This document shows positions 21,051-32,080 of a stretch of 64,000 nt of DNA, piece after piece. The translations under genes and the position numbers were made by a program. Source of the DNA: Cervus elaphus (lineage: Eukaryota > Chordata > Mammalia > Artiodactyla > Cervidae). The DNA lies in NCBI RefSeq assembly GCF_910594005.1, contig NC_057834.1, forward strand, positions 107,597,650 through 107,661,649. Reading direction: 5' to 3'. Numbering within the stretch: position 1 is the stretch's first letter; each line of letters begins with the position of its first letter. The notes under the pieces were generated by a model. It had not been told where the DNA came from. It did not search any database and worked only from the letters and a program-made list of their open reading frames with translations.

Positions 21051-21527
21051 TTAGTTCGTTTTTCTCCACCCTCTATTGTAACAGAACCCACAGTTCTTCG
21101 CTGAGCAAATGACTCTCTGGACCCAAGACCACACTTCCCCTGTTTTCATTCTAGCAAGGCACAGCCATAGGAGTAAACTCTGCCTAGCAGAATGCCAGCA
21201 GAAATGGCATGTCCAGTTTCCAAGAAATTTCCCTGAAGGGTAAAAGTATGACCTCCTTCTACTATTTTCATGCCTTTGGTTGAGATACAGTGGTGAAAAC
21301 TTAAGCTAGAGGAGCTATTGGGAACCCAGAGGAAACCATGGGAATGAAGGTCACACCTAGTGAAGCATAGGCTAGGAGTCTGGGCCAGTATGAGCCCCAA
21401 CCAATTCTGAATAGCTTACTGATGTGTTGACCTAAGATTTTTTTTCTCTTTTTAATCCACTTCTGTTTTGAGGACTAGTAGTCCCCAAAGTCCCCATGGG
21501 AAGAAGTCCTATCAATATTAACTCTTT
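21051..21527. other. Unassigned sequence
   Basis: Nothing recognised. Confidence 0.4.
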
Positions 21528-21533
21528 GCCATA

Positions 21534-21750
21534 ATAAGTTGTTGTTGTTGTTTAGTTGCTAAGTCGTGTCTGACTCCTTGTGATCCCATGGACTGTAGCC
21601 CATGGGCTCCTCTGTTCATAGGATTTCCTAGACAAGAATACTGGAACAGGTTGCCATTTCCTGCTCCAGGGGATCTTCCCAACTGGGGATCAAACCCATG
21701 TCTCCTACACGGGCAGGCAGATTCTTTATTGCAGAGCCACAGGGGAAGCC
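21534..21750 (-). mobile_element. Bov-tA SINE
   Basis: Complete on the minus strand: gggcttcccctgtggctctg head to (aac)n tail (gttgttgttgtttagttgc). Short target duplication gccata at 21528-21533 and 21752-21757. Confidence 0.94.
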
Positions 21751-22675
21751 CGCCATATGAGTAGCTGTTGTTTTTGCCCGCCTGGCTTCCATTTTTCCCA
21801 CTTTTAATGACCACACCCCAGTTTTATTTGAGGAATGACCTCTTCCCCAGCCTTAGTAGAATTATTAAATAAGTTGCATCACCTTTCCCAAAGCTAGACT
21901 TTGAGTGAAATTTGAATCTTGGGCATCGTAACCCTAGCACCAAGAGTGTCAGGAGTGGATAAGTCCTGGAAGTGGGTGGTGAGAAAGCCTCTTCCTCATT
22001 GAAGAGCAACATTTAAGAAATGTAACAGAAAAGCTAAACAGAGAAAAAATCACCATTTTTCAACGATGATAATACTGGATTCAAATGAGAATCATCCTGG
22101 AATGATGGTTAAATGGTTAAAACCACTTGCTGAAAAAATGGGGAACAAGGTATTCGCAGTCTGAAAGTACCACTCAGTAGGTTACTAATCAGCTACAAAG
22201 CTCTCTTCACGGTGGAGAGGTTGGGAGCGACCACTAACCAGATGATCAAAGGAAGTGTCACCAGTGATAGGACATCCTATGGCCCCTGATATGAGGCACC
22301 TAAAAGGATTCAGTATTCATGACAAAACTGATCAACCTGAATCTAATTAAGAAGAAATAATCAGACAAATCCAAACAAACATTTTGCCTGACTGGCCTAG
22401 GCTCTTCAGATTTTTCACTAGCATGAAAGCCTTAAAAAACTCCAAAATAAAAAGAAACACTTGGAAATTATTCTAGATAGAAAGAGATTCTAACAGAACA
22501 TGATGGCTAAAATGTGTGATCCTTGATTGGATCCTAGATATAACTGTATATTATGACTTTATATTATACAATGGTATCATATCATCTAAGTTACCTGAGT
22601 GTGAAAATTGTGGTTGTGTAGGAGAATATTCCCATTTCCTTCTTCTTAGGAGATCTATGCTAAAGTATTTGAGTC

Positions 22676-22771
22676 AAACTATCTGGGAAATCCCATGGAC
22701 AGAGGAGGCAGGCTACAGTCCATGGGGTCACAGGAGAGTCGGACATGACTGAGCAACTGAACACCAACTAT
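22676..22771 (+). mobile_element. 5'-truncated Bov-A SINE
   Basis: Only the body end is present, from gaaatcccatggacagagg to gactgagcaactgaac. Flanking caaactat / caactat is a plausible short target duplication. Confidence 0.88.
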
Positions 22772-22837
22772 GATTTCTGCAACTAATATTCAAACAGTTC
22801 TGCAGAAGAAGTTAAAATGGATAAACACATAGGAATG

Positions 22838-22871
22838 AAGGAGAGAGAGGAGAGAGAGAGGGAGAGAGAAA
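22838..22871 (+). repeat. (GA)n simple repeat
   Basis: Purine-only tract within the L1 3' UTR. Confidence 0.9.
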
Positions 22872-22985
22872 ATGAATGTTGCCAAATATGAACACTTGGT
22901 GGGGCTACTGGAAGGGCATATGCTCGTTGTAATATTCTTGTAACTTTTCTGTAAATTTCAAATTTTCCAAATAAAAACTTGGGTG

Positions 22986-23257
22986 GGGGGGAATCTCTTT
23001 TCTTCCTTCTGTCCTTAGAGTGAAATACACTTCAAAGCAAAGCTACAAGGCAGTGTTTCCCTCTGTCACAGACCTGGGTCCTTAATGCCAGAGGACCTGT
23101 GGGCCACAGGAGTGACACCATGGCTGTCAGCACAGAGCCACAGAGCCTGTCCACTGTGAGGACACTTGAGGTCGGGTCTGTGGAGTGGTCCTCAGACACT
23201 CCCGGGGCAGGCAGACCATCAGAAGAGGGGCAGTGAGTGAAGAAATTGAGGACCCAT
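22986..23257. other. Unassigned sequence
   Basis: Nothing recognised; about 270 bp, moderately GC-rich. Confidence 0.4.
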
Positions 23258-23642
23258 CACACTAGTGGTCCAGCGGTTAAGACTCTGCTCTCCCAATGCA
23301 AGGAGCCTGGGTTTGATCCCTGGTCAAGGAAGTAGATCCCACAAACTACAACTAAGAGTTCACATGCCAAAACTAAAGATCCCTCGTGCCATAGCTAAGA
23401 ACCAATCAGTTCAGTTCAGTTGCTCAGTCATGTCTACTCTTTGCGACCCCATGAATCGCAGCACGCCAGGCCTCCCTGTCCATCACCAACTCCCGGAGTT
23501 TACTCAAACTCATGCCTATCGAGTCGGTGATGCCATCCAGCCATCTCATCCTCTGTCGTCCCCTTCTCCTCCTGCCCCCAATCCCTCCCAGCATCAAGAG
23601 CCGATAGAGCCAAATAAATAAATACTTTAAAAAAAAAAAAAA
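23258..23642 (+). mobile_element. CHR-type SINE, split by BovB
   Basis: The head 'actagtggtccagcggttaa', B-box-like gggtttgatccc, and body are followed, beyond the BovB insertion, by 'agccaaataaataaatactt' and poly(A). The two halves rejoin exactly when the BovB at 23407-23595 and one duplication copy are removed. Confidence 0.9.
23407..23595 (-). mobile_element. BovB 3' end, inside CHR SINE
   Basis: The terminal 190 bases of BovB in antisense, starting cagttcagttcagttgctc. Target duplication aagaaccaat (23397-23406) / aagagccgat (23596-23605), eight of ten. Confidence 0.93.
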
Positions 23643-23659
23643 GGTCCCGCCTCTCTCTG

Positions 23660-23664
<5 letters not shown>

Positions 23665-23698
<34 letters not shown>
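23665..23698 (+). repeat. (CT)n then T run
   Basis: A dinucleotide tract directly precedes the poly(T) that marks the 3' end of a minus-strand L1. Confidence 0.9.
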
Positions 23699-24125
23699 GT
23701 ATAGTTGATTTACAAAGTTGTGTTAGTGTCAGGTGTAGAGCAAAGTGATTCAGATATATATATGTATACTTTTCAACTTCTTTTTCCTTTGTAGGTTATT
23801 ACAAGATGTTGAATATAGTTCCCTGTGCTGTTCAGTAGTTCCTTACTGTTTGTGTATTTTATATATAGTGGTGTGTATCTGTTCATCCCAAACTCCTAAT
23901 TTATCCCTTCCTCCTTTCCCCTTTGATATCTATAAGTTTGTTTCCTGTGTCTGTGAATTTGTCTCTGTTTTGTAAATAAGTTCATCTGTGTCATTTCTTT
24001 AGAGTCTGCATATAAGTGATATATGATATTTGTCTTTTTATGATTTACTTATTACAATCATCTCTAGGTTCATCCATGTTGCTGCATAAGGTGTTCTTTT
24101 TCTAATTATTAAATTTTTTATTTTT
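23691..24125 (-). mobile_element. L1 3' end
   Basis: Poly(T) at the left is the L1 tail. Then 'tagttgatttacaaagttgt', 'attcagatatatatatg', 'ttattacaagatgttgaata', and at 24055-24095 the reverse-coded C-terminus of ORF2 (ATWMNLEM). 5'-truncated and with disrupted coding. Confidence 0.88.
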
Positions 24126-24149
24126 TTTTTGTTTTTAATCTGTAATTGT

Positions 24150-24560
24150 ATTTCCTGTGTCCCTTCCTCCTCCTGGATTCTAGCCCTGCAGACCTTCCTT
24201 CTCCTCACACAGGCCACATTTGTTACCACCTCGGCACATTTGTGCTTGTGGGTCTCAGGGCTGGAAGTGCTTTGCCTCCTGATCCTCACACAGATGCCCC
24301 TCTGAGCTGAAAACCACCCCTCCCCAAGACCTTTCCTGACCCAAATCTACTGCTCCCCTCCAGCCCCAGCCCTCTCTCCACCCCATTACACACCTAGGCT
24401 GCCTTCACAGCCTCTGTCACTGTCTGGATGCTCCTGCTTATTGTCCGTCTCCTGCACTAGAAAGTAAACTCCACAAGAGCCGAGCTTGGTCACTGCTCCA
24501 CTTCTCTGTCCCAGCAGGTAGATCGCTGCCTGGCCCTCTGCTGGGCACTCTGGACCCAGA
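24150..24560 (+). mobile_element. L2 LINE 3' region
   Basis: Long L2 3' match: 'ccttcctcctcctggattct', 'agacctttcctgacccaaat', 'tgtccgtctcctgcactaga', 'aagtaaactccacaagagc' and 'gcctggccctctgctgggca'. Confidence 0.8.
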
Positions 24561-24668
24561 GTGGGTGAGGATCCTGTTGGGCTTACATTTGGGTAGGTAG
24601 TCAGGAGTATGATGGGGTTCTGACCTGCAGAGGAGCTATGAGAAATAAGAGCAGGCAAATAAGTGAAG

Positions 24669-24866
24669 AGGGGCTTCCCTGGTGGCTCAATGGTAAAGAA
24701 TTCACCTGCCAATGCAGGAGATGTGGGTTTGATCCCTGCAGTGGGACGATCCCCTGGAGAAGGAAATGGCAACCCACTCCAGTATTCTTGCCTGGGAAAT
24801 CCCATGAACAGAGGAGCCTGGTGGGCTACAGTCCTTGGGGACACAACTTAGTGACTAAACAACAAC
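24669..24866 (+). mobile_element. Bov-tA SINE, complete
   Basis: aggggcttccctggtggctc to gactaaacaacaac. Perfect 12-bp target duplication aaataagtgaag at 24657-24668 and 24867-24878. The body is one of the best conserved in the window. Confidence 0.96.
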
Positions 24867-24892
24867 AAATAAGTGAAGGATGCTTCCTCTCG

Positions 24893-25060
24893 CACCTTAC
24901 TTGCATCATCTCAGCATCCCATCCTCACAACATTCCTATGAGCTAGATGCTATTGTTCCATTTCACTGAAGAGGAAAGAGAAGCTCAGAGGTTTCAGTAA
25001 GTTGTTCAAACTCACAGAGCCCTTAAGTGGCAGAACCTGGCCTCAAGTCCACACTTGTAA
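24893..25060 (-). mobile_element. MIR SINE
   Basis: 'acattcctatgagctagatg', 'gaggaaagagaagctcagag' and 'ccttaagtggcagaacctgg' are antisense MIR. Confidence 0.85.
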
Positions 25061-25336
25061 GATACCCAAGGCCATGGCCTTTGCTGGACTCCTTGCTATA
25101 TTTTTCTCTCTACCTCCCACTCTTGGCTCCTTCCTTATCAGCCTCCTTTATGTGCACCATGTCCCTGCTAGCCCCATAAATATCAGGGCTCACCAAGATT
25201 CTATCCACAGGCCTCCACACCTCACAAACCTCTCTTGAGAAACCTCAGCTATTTCTGGTTCTAAATACCTACCTGCTAATGAGTCTCCCATCCTTATCTA
25301 TAAGGACACCGAATAATAGCTCCAGGGGATTACTGG
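25061..25336. other. Unassigned sequence
   Basis: Nothing recognised with confidence. Confidence 0.4.
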
Positions 25337-25341
25337 ACATC

Positions 25342-25702
25342 TGTTGTGGACTGAATGTTTCTGCCTTTCAAATGTATTAGTTGAAAAATTCCCCTTCAAT
25401 GTGATGGTATTAAGGGGTAAGGCCTTTGGGATTTGATTAGGTCATGAGGCTGGAGCCCTCATGAATGGGATTGATGCCCTTATAAAAGAGACCCCAGAGA
25501 GATGTGGTTTTTTTTTGTTTTTTTTGTCATTTAAGGACACAGTGAAAAGAACAGCTATGAATGAGGAAATGGGCTCTCATAGGCACAGAATCTGCTGGCA
25601 CCTTCATCTTGGACTTCCCAGGTTCCAGAACTCTGAGAAATAAATGTTTGCTTTTAAGTCACTCACTCTACGGTAGCTGTTAAAGCAGTCTAAACCAAGA
25701 CA
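25342..25702 (-). mobile_element. MLT1-type MaLR solo LTR
   Basis: The antisense match to MLT1 is long: 'tgttgtggactgaatgtttc', 'atgggattgatgcccttata', 'aaagagaccccagagagatg', 'ttggacttcccaggttccag' and 'tctgagaaataaatgtttg'. The LTR termini are followed by a perfect 5-bp target duplication, acatc, at 25337-25341 and 25703-25707. No internal region is present, so it is a solo LTR formed by LTR-LTR recombination (inference). A T/G-rich expansion at 25509-25528 replaces part of the centre. Confidence 0.92.
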
Positions 25703-25975
25703 ACATCTCTGCCTGCTAATTGTCCCCTGGGCCTCACTCTTCTAGGATGCCCCAATCTGAGCTCAGCACTGTCTCCTGAGACCCGCTTCTGTTCTGCTCA
25801 TGTTCTCAGTATTTGTGAATGGCATGAATATCCACCCAGTCACCTGAGTGTCAGCTCCCACATTCAGGCAGTTCCTAAGACTTGTTAAGACACATGCCAT
25901 GAATTATACTAATTGCTTTTACCCAAATTTGTTAAATCTCTAGAAAAATCAGGGCTATTGGCTATGAATAATGAG

Positions 25976-26172
25976 TCAGTTGCTGTTGTTCAGTTGCTAA
26001 ATCTTGTCTGGCTCTTTGTGACCTGCCAGGCCCCTCTGTCCATGGGGTTTTTCCAAGCAAGAATACAGGAGTGGGTTGCCATTTCCTTCTCCAGGGAATC
26101 GTCCCAGTCCAGAGATCAAACCCATATCTTCTGCACTGGCAGGCAGATTCTTTACCAATGAGCCACTGAGCT
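25976..26172 (-). mobile_element. Bov-tA SINE with internal deletion
   Basis: Complete ends, but about 20 bp around 'ccatggactgtagcc' are deleted at 26020. No target duplication is clear. Confidence 0.92.
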
Positions 26173-26194
26173 AATATCATGTCTAACCTTGATG

Positions 26195-26395
26195 AAGCAT
26201 GTAACATGCACTTGCTTATTAAGCCTCACAATAGCATTATGAAATATAATAATATTATTATTATTTTCTTTTTAAAGATGAGGAGACTGAGACCTCAACA
26301 GATGAAGGTATTTGCCTCAGGTTACACATCTAGTAATTAATGAAGCTGGGAGTCATCTCCCAAGAGTCAATGGCTAGGCCCCAGACTCCATTTCA
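26195..26395 (-). mobile_element. MIR SINE
   Basis: 'attattattttctttttaaa' then 'gatgaggagactgagacctc' and 'ggttacacatctagtaatta' give an antisense MIR with an (att)n micro-expansion. Confidence 0.82.
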
Positions 26396-27015
26396 ACACC
26401 TCCAAAGCCATAAATTTACAATAACCATAATATCATGAATAGTTTTAAATGTTCAATATAGTCATTACAAACAGTTCTCAACTTCAAAACACATCTTGGG
26501 GGGTTGAGAAGGTGCTGCATGTGCTTTGCAAACAGCGCCTCTGAGTTAAGCCTGTCACTTGATCCCAGCCACCAGGACATTGAACATTTTTGGTTGCATC
26601 AGAGAGGTGACATGATAAAACATCTCAGCATGAATAAATGCAAAAGACATGATCAAGAGTGCTTTGGAAAAGCCATTTGTTCTGTATTCCTGAGTCATAA
26701 TCCTCTAGTAAAGCAGCCTGAATATAGACTTGCTGGAAACAAACAATAGACTAAACATTGCATGCTCACATCCATTCCAGAAGACGGGATGTTAGAGGAG
26801 TTGGACTTGCCAGCTTTGACCCCTGGCCCCTTGGAATACAGTGGGAAGTGGAATCTAGGACATCCATAGTGTGTGTATTGATTCAGCATGAATGCTTAAA
26901 TCTTCGGAAGTAGAACAGCCTGGGGCATGTAGTTGCCTAAGTCCACAAACTCTGGGAACCAGAGTCAGGGGGAAGGAGCCAGATACAATTAGGTGGAGTG
27001 ATGATTAATCTGAAG
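26396..27015. other. Unassigned sequence
   Basis: No repeat or exon is recognised in 620 bp. Confidence 0.45.
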
Positions 27016-27019
27016 TCCC

Positions 27020-27190
27020 TCAATCTGGGGCTTAAATTCATTCTCTATAACTTACTCTTGGTGTGAACCTCAGCAAATTACTTAAATACTCTGAGCCTTA
27101 GTTTTATTGTTGGTAAAATGGGAATAATAGTTCCCACCTTATATTATTGTGAAATTAAATGAGAAATGTCTGTAAAACTCTACTTGCTAA
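27020..27190 (+). mobile_element. MIR SINE
   Basis: 'ataacttactcttggtgtga', 'gagccttagttttattgttg' and 'attattgtgaaattaaatga' match plus-strand MIR. Confidence 0.8.
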
Positions 27191-27194
27191 TGAT

Positions 27195-27310
27195 GGATAA
27201 TATTTACAGGGCACTTCCATTGCCAGGTACTTCTTTAAGCAATTTTATTATATGTTAACTTATTTAATCCTCCTAAGAACCCTATGAAGAAGGTACCTAA
27301 GGATCCAAAG
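27195..27310 (-). mobile_element. MIR fragment
   Basis: 'cattgccaggtacttcttta' and 'taatcctcctaagaacccta' are antisense MIR, abutting the plus-strand MIR tail to tail. Confidence 0.7.
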
Positions 27311-28025
27311 GCTCTCCTAGGATACCAGGAGACCAGCAAGCCAAAGATGGAAGTGGTCAAATGCACTGACTGTCCCACACAGAAGATGTGTCTTGACTTG
27401 GGAGATACACAGTTTACAACTTCCTTGTAATACTGTATTAGTTGTTCAAAGAGCAGCAACTGAAATTTTTTCCCACCCATTCATAAGCTGCTGCTGCCCT
27501 GACCCCTTCGCTTGATTACCTCAGCCATCCCAGACAGCCCCAGGACCATCTCTCACCTCTCCTTGAGTCAGCAACCTGTTACCATCGCACAGTAGGGAGC
27601 TGCCCAGACCTTAATCCAATTCTTTGACCTAAGTATTCTGACCTGTGGGTCTCTAGACTGCGTAAGCTGTTAACAGTTTTGAATACTGTCCTTTCCCCTA
27701 CCCTCCTCCTTCCCCTCCTTCACAGACCCTTGTTCACCTATGGGAAGTTCTGTCTTTGCTAATATGGGTCCTTGAATTATGTGATGTTGAATCTGGGAAA
27801 TGTAGAAGAAATGGAAACTGAAAGGCAGAAGGAAAGAGAAACTGAGTCATCTGTGTAATGAAGAGTTGAAGAGGAGAACTAGAAAAGAAAGAAAAGACTT
27901 GAAGGCTAAAATCTGAGAGATAAATGCCAGCGTATTTGCTGAAAGTGTGGTTTTAGAGCAATAATACAAAGCAATAAGTTAGGGAGGAAAGATTTCTCCA
28001 GAAGCGTTGCTGGGAATTGGTCTTC
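27311..28025. other. Unassigned sequence
   Basis: No recognised feature; a purine-rich stretch lies at 27790-27900 (no clear unit). Confidence 0.45.
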
Positions 28026-28029
28026 CTTA

Positions 28030-28856
28030 AGATTGCCGGGAGAAATATCAATAACCTCAGATATGCAGATGACACCACCCTTATGGCAGAAAGTGAAGAG
28101 GAACTAAAAAGCCTCTTGATGAAAGTGAAAGAGGAGAGTGAAAAAGTTGGCTTAAAGCTCAACATTCAGAAAACTAAGATCATGGCATCTGGTCCCATCA
28201 CTTCATAGCAAATAGATGGGGAACTAGATAGTGGAAACAGTGGCTGACTTTATTTTTTGGGGCTCCAAAATCACTGCAGATGGTAATTGCAGCCATGAAA
28301 TTAAAAGACGCTTACTCCTTGGAAGGAAAGTTATGACCAACCTAGATAGCATGTTGAAAAGCAGAGACATTACTTTGCCAACAAAGGTTCGTCTGCTCAC
28401 GGCTATGGTTTTTCCAATGGTCATGTATGGATGTGAGAGTTGGACTGTGAAGAAAGCTGAGCACCAAAAAATTGATGCTTTTGAACTGTGGTGTTGGAGA
28501 AGACTCTTGAGAGTCCCTTGGACTGCAAGGAGATCCAACCAGTCCATCCTAAAGGAGATAAGTCCTGGGTGTTCATTGGAAGGACTGATGCTGAAGCTGA
28601 AATTCCAGTACTTTGGCCACCTCATGTGAAGAGTTGACTCATTGGAAAAGACCGTATTGCTGGGAGGGACTGGGGGCAGGAGGAGAAGGGGACGACAGAG
28701 GATGAGATGGCTGGATGGCATCACTGACTCAATGGGCATGAGTTTGACTAAACTCCGGGAGTTGGTGATGGACAGGGAGGCCTGGCGTGCTGCGATTCAT
28801 GGGGTCGCAAAGAGTTGGACACGACTGAGTGACTGAACTGAACTGAACTGAAAGTT
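28030..28856 (+). mobile_element. BovB LINE, 5'-truncated, relatively young
   Basis: It starts within the RT domain just before the YADD block (NLRYADDTTL at 28048-28077) and runs to the 3' end, (actga)n. Lesions: a Trp-codon-to-TAG change at 28206-28208, extra bases near 28222 that shift the frame, and a CpG-type TGA at 28627-28629. After the last stop the C-terminal basic domain (RRRRGRQRMRWLDG) and conserved tail are clean. Its high similarity to the copy at 62913 suggests a recently active BovB subfamily. A target duplication is not obvious. Confidence 0.94.
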
Positions 28857-28867
28857 CCCAAGACATA

Positions 28868-28893
28868 AATACATATATATATATATATGTATG
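28868..28893 (+). repeat. (AT)n microsatellite
   Basis: acatatatatatatatatg just after the BovB tail. Confidence 0.9.
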
Positions 28894-29284
28894 TATAGGA
28901 ATCTGTCCTTAGTTACTGCTGGGCTTGGCTTATTGATAGTCTACTCCATGTAGAGGCTAGGCCACGTGGAGCCCTGAATTTCTCAGTGTTGCAAGGAAGT
29001 AATTTCCAAGATTCCTTCTAATATTAACTATAAACAGAACATCTGAATTGACCCTTCAAAGGTGTGTTACTTCTATAGGTTCTGTAGGTAAGATGAAAGT
29101 TATAGTGTTACATAGCACTGAACTCAGTAGGCTTATACTGAATAGAATAGTCTTGGATCCACCCAGAGTCCACTGTAAGTTCTTAGGGATGAATCTTACC
29201 TTTAGGGGTCTCAATACTTTTGTTTATAAAATGGGGAAGATAATCTTTATTGTTGTTGCTTTTTCTGAAGTTGTGTTTGGTATT

Positions 29285-29505
29285 GTTACTCTTTTGAGTT
29301 CTAACTATGTCCAGACACTGTTTCCTATCTACCCCTTAATTGAACCCTTATAGTGAATTGTATGTGATCATTTCCTTTCCAGAGACTAGACCCAAGAAAC
29401 ACGAGCAGCTTGCACAGGGACTCCCAGCTGAGCAGAGGCAAAGCTGGGATTCAGTGTCTTCTCTGCCTCCAAATCCAGTGCTTTTTCCTTTAGTACACAT
29501 CTTCC
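29285..29505 (-). mobile_element. MIR SINE
   Basis: 'tatgtccagacactgtttcc' ... 'cccagctgagcagaggcaaa' ... 'gggattcagtgtcttctctg' is a diverged antisense MIR. A plus-strand MIR piece may precede it (29185-29260: gttctta, tttataaaatggggaagat). Confidence 0.6.
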
Positions 29506-29639
29506 TAGTCTGCCTGTGGAACCCAGACTGAAAATCATGAGCAAGCTTTTTTATGGGAGAATGCTTTGAAAAATATTAAACGCCATAGAAATCTGAGGGG
29601 TTTACAATATATTCTTAACTACTCATCCTCTAAAGCACT

Positions 29640-30060
29640 CATCTGTACTTTCTGTCATCTCATCAGAATTACCCTTCTATATCTGGGTGGATGCTATGTT
29701 AACCAATCCAGACCCCCTTCAATGAAGAACTTGTAGTTACTGACCCCACCTGCTGGGAGTGCTATTAGCAGACAGCCCTCAGAGATGCTTCAGTGTGGAG
29801 AGCCACCTCCCCAGAGGTTACAGTCGTTTCTGGGGCAGCCTACATCCAATGACTGATTAACCCAGGGGTATAAAAAGATTCGGCCATCCGGACCTAACTT
29901 CGGACAATGTAGGAGTGCTTTCTCACTCTGCCAGTCCTGCTTCTGACCTTGCCCACTTCCATGGGTGTTAATCCCAAAGCACTCCCTAAAAACATCCTGT
30001 GTGCTCAACACCTTCCGAGTCTACTTCTCTGGGGACTTAGCCTGTGACAAAATTATATTA
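29640..30060 (+). other. Unassigned; LTR-like features
   Basis: A TATA-like gtataaaaaga at 29868-29878 and a following compact C/T-rich block suggest an old LTR, but no termini, target duplication or family match can be given. Confidence 0.25.
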
Positions 30061-30259
30061 TAGTCAGCTCTTTATGAGTTTACAAGTCTTTGTTAACCTG
30101 AAAGCTTCTTAAGGGCAAGGAAACCCATTTTATTCATTCCTAAGTCACCACAGCTTGGCTTGACATTAGGTGCAGAAAAGATACTCCTTATTATATGTTC
30201 AATAAAGGAGGAATATACTTGTGAACATCTAGATAATAATAATATTGGTTACCACTTAC

Positions 30260-30468
30260 ATATGCTTCATTGGTAAAGAATCTGTCCACAATGCAGGAGA
30301 CCTAGGAGTTGTGTGTTCAATTTGGGTCAGGAAGATCCCCTGGAGAAGGAAATGGCAACCCACTCCAGTATTCTTGCCTGAAAAATCCCATGGACAGAGG
30401 AGCTTGACAGGCTACAGTCCATGGGGTTGCAGAATCAGGCACGACTGAGTGCTCACACACGCACAGTA
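30260..30468 (+). mobile_element. Bov-tA SINE, clipped head
   Basis: The first ~15 bases of the head are missing. The head carries an insertion (ctaggagttgtgtgttcaat) that disrupts the B box. The tail is CA-rich (ctcacacacgcacag). Confidence 0.92.
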
Positions 30469-30640
30469 CCTACATAGTATTTACAATTTGCCACATACTA
30501 TTTTAAGGGCTTTGAACATATCAACTCAACTCTCACAATAGTCCTAGGAAGGTGTTCTTGTTATTATTGTTTCTGTTATGTAGATGAATAAAGTGATACT
30601 CCTAACAGTTACAAGTTCTTCCCAAGGCTGTGGGTCAGGT
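30469..30640 (-). mobile_element. MIR SINE
   Basis: 'gccacatactattttaaggg' and 'tcacaatagtcctaggaagg' are antisense MIR. Confidence 0.75.
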
Positions 30641-30730
30641 GGTGGCTTTGTGTGTTGGTTGCTGGGAATCTGTCTCTGAAGGAAGCTCTCTAAACTGCTA
30701 CTCCTTACTACTTCTATTATTATCACCATG

Positions 30731-30932
30731 CCTGGGCTTAGTCATGTGTGACTCTTTGTGACCCCATGGACTATAGCCCACCAGGCTCCTCTGTCCATGC
30801 GGATTCTCCAGGCAAGAATACTGGAGTGGGTTGCCATGCCCTTCTCCAGGGCATCTTTCCAACCCGGGGATTGAACACAGGTCTTCCTCAGGGCAGGTGG
30901 ATTCTTTACCATCTGGGTCATCGGGGAAGCCC
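30731..30932 (-). mobile_element. Bov-tA SINE
   Basis: Minus-strand head 'gggcttccccgatgacccag' to a body cut near its tail. Target duplication atcaccatg (30722-30730) / atcactatg (30933-30941). Confidence 0.94.
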
Positions 30933-30941
30933 ATCACTATG

Positions 30942-31645
30942 TCTACTGACCTCTTATCTACCAACTTGTCAGAAAGAGATTGAAAAGTGCTGGGTAGGAG
31001 CTGGGAGAGAGAGGGATGGTCCTTCCATTCCAGGCAGCCTGGCATCACCCCAGACCATTTCCAGTGATGCCAGGTCTGCTCTGCGTGCCTGCCAAGACTG
31101 CAGCATCGACCCACTCAGGGAGGAGGGCTCCAAAGCCCCCACATGATTTTGGTGCCCCCGAGGCTCAGGAAGTGCTGATGCAGATGGCCATTTCAGGCAC
31201 ACAGAAGGCACTTCTAAGCATGCCAAATGGAGGCCCAGGGATGGGCAGTGATCTGGCAGTAGCCACGGTGGCAGGGAGAGGGAAGCAGCCAAGACACTTG
31301 TGTTTCAGGGTCCCAGCCCAGGATTGTCTGCACTGTGCCTCTTGAGGCTGGGCCAGGAATCTGCCCAGGGCCCGGGGAACCACATACCTCACGCGTGCAT
31401 CTAATGATTACTCAGGAAGTGCAGGCTTTGGGGCTGACAAACCCGAGGCACCGGAAAGGGGAGGGGAGAGCCCGCCAGGAGGGGGTCAGCAGAGCCAGCT
31501 CCCTCAAAGCATTGTCCTTTCCTTCCTCCCACAGGATGCCAGGAGCCCTGCAGAAAAGGGACTCATTTTTCTTCCTTCCCAGCAGTCACTTGCCGCTGGC
31601 CTTTCTCTTGGGCTTGCTCAGAGCAACAGGATACAGTCTCTGCCA
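30942..31645. other. Unassigned GC-rich sequence
   Basis: No repeat recognised. Long frames on both strands overlap here (30748-31392), an effect of high GC and few stops, not evidence of a gene. CpG density is low for an island. Confidence 0.4.
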
Positions 31646-31647
31646 GG

Positions 31648-31690
31648 AGAGAAGGAAGGAAGGAGGGAGGGAGGGAGGGAGGAGAGGAAA
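31648..31690 (+). repeat. (GGGA)n purine tract
   Basis: agaaggaaggaaggagggag and further gggag units; 43 bp of pure purines. Confidence 0.9.
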
Positions 31691-32070
31691 GTCACTGAAG
31701 CTCAGGATCTCCAAGCTCCCAACGTAGACCCTGGACCCTGAAAAGACCCAGGAGCATCTGGGTCCAACAGGGCCTGAGAAGAGAAACCATTTCTATTCAC
31801 AAGCTGCAGGGCAATCCTTTATCAGATATAGGCTGAGTAATGGTTAAAAGCTCAGCTGTCTTTCTGGGTGGCCCCTTTACAACTTTCATCTTAATCTAGT
31901 CTTCTTTGCACACTTAAAGAAGGAAAATAAATAGGAGTCTTATCAGAACAGGTCTTCTTTCCTTTTTCCTTTGGTATTAAAAAGAATGCATGATTTGGAG
32001 ATTTCTCTTAAGCTCTTTTTTGTAGTTGAGATGTTTCTGGTGTCACCCCAGACCTACAGCATCAGAAACT
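31691..32070. other. Unassigned sequence
   Basis: Nothing recognised. Confidence 0.4.
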
Positions 32071-32080
32071 CTGTGTGTGT

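Larger units (their letters stand above)
22060..22985 (+). mobile_element. L1M-type 3' UTR
   Basis: Order of old L1 3' UTR words: 'aatgatggttaaatgg', 'aagctgatcaacctgaatc'-like (22326), 'gtgatccttgattggatcct' (22518), 'aattgtggttgtgtagga' and the terminal 'cttttctgtaaatttcaaat' with a poly(A) signal (aataaa, 22970). Interrupted by a truncated Bov-A at 22676. Confidence 0.7.

Noticed and set aside
24386..24844. 152-codon minus-strand open frame
   Set aside because: Runs through a Bov-tA SINE and an L2; composed of repeats.
28224..28739. 171-codon minus-strand open frame
   Set aside because: Antisense of the BovB copy at 28030-28856.
30748..31392. Overlapping long frames on both strands
   Set aside because: High GC and few stops, partly inside a SINE; frames contradict each other.
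31360..31480. CpG island
   Set aside because: Only a handful of CpGs over a short stretch; no promoter elements.
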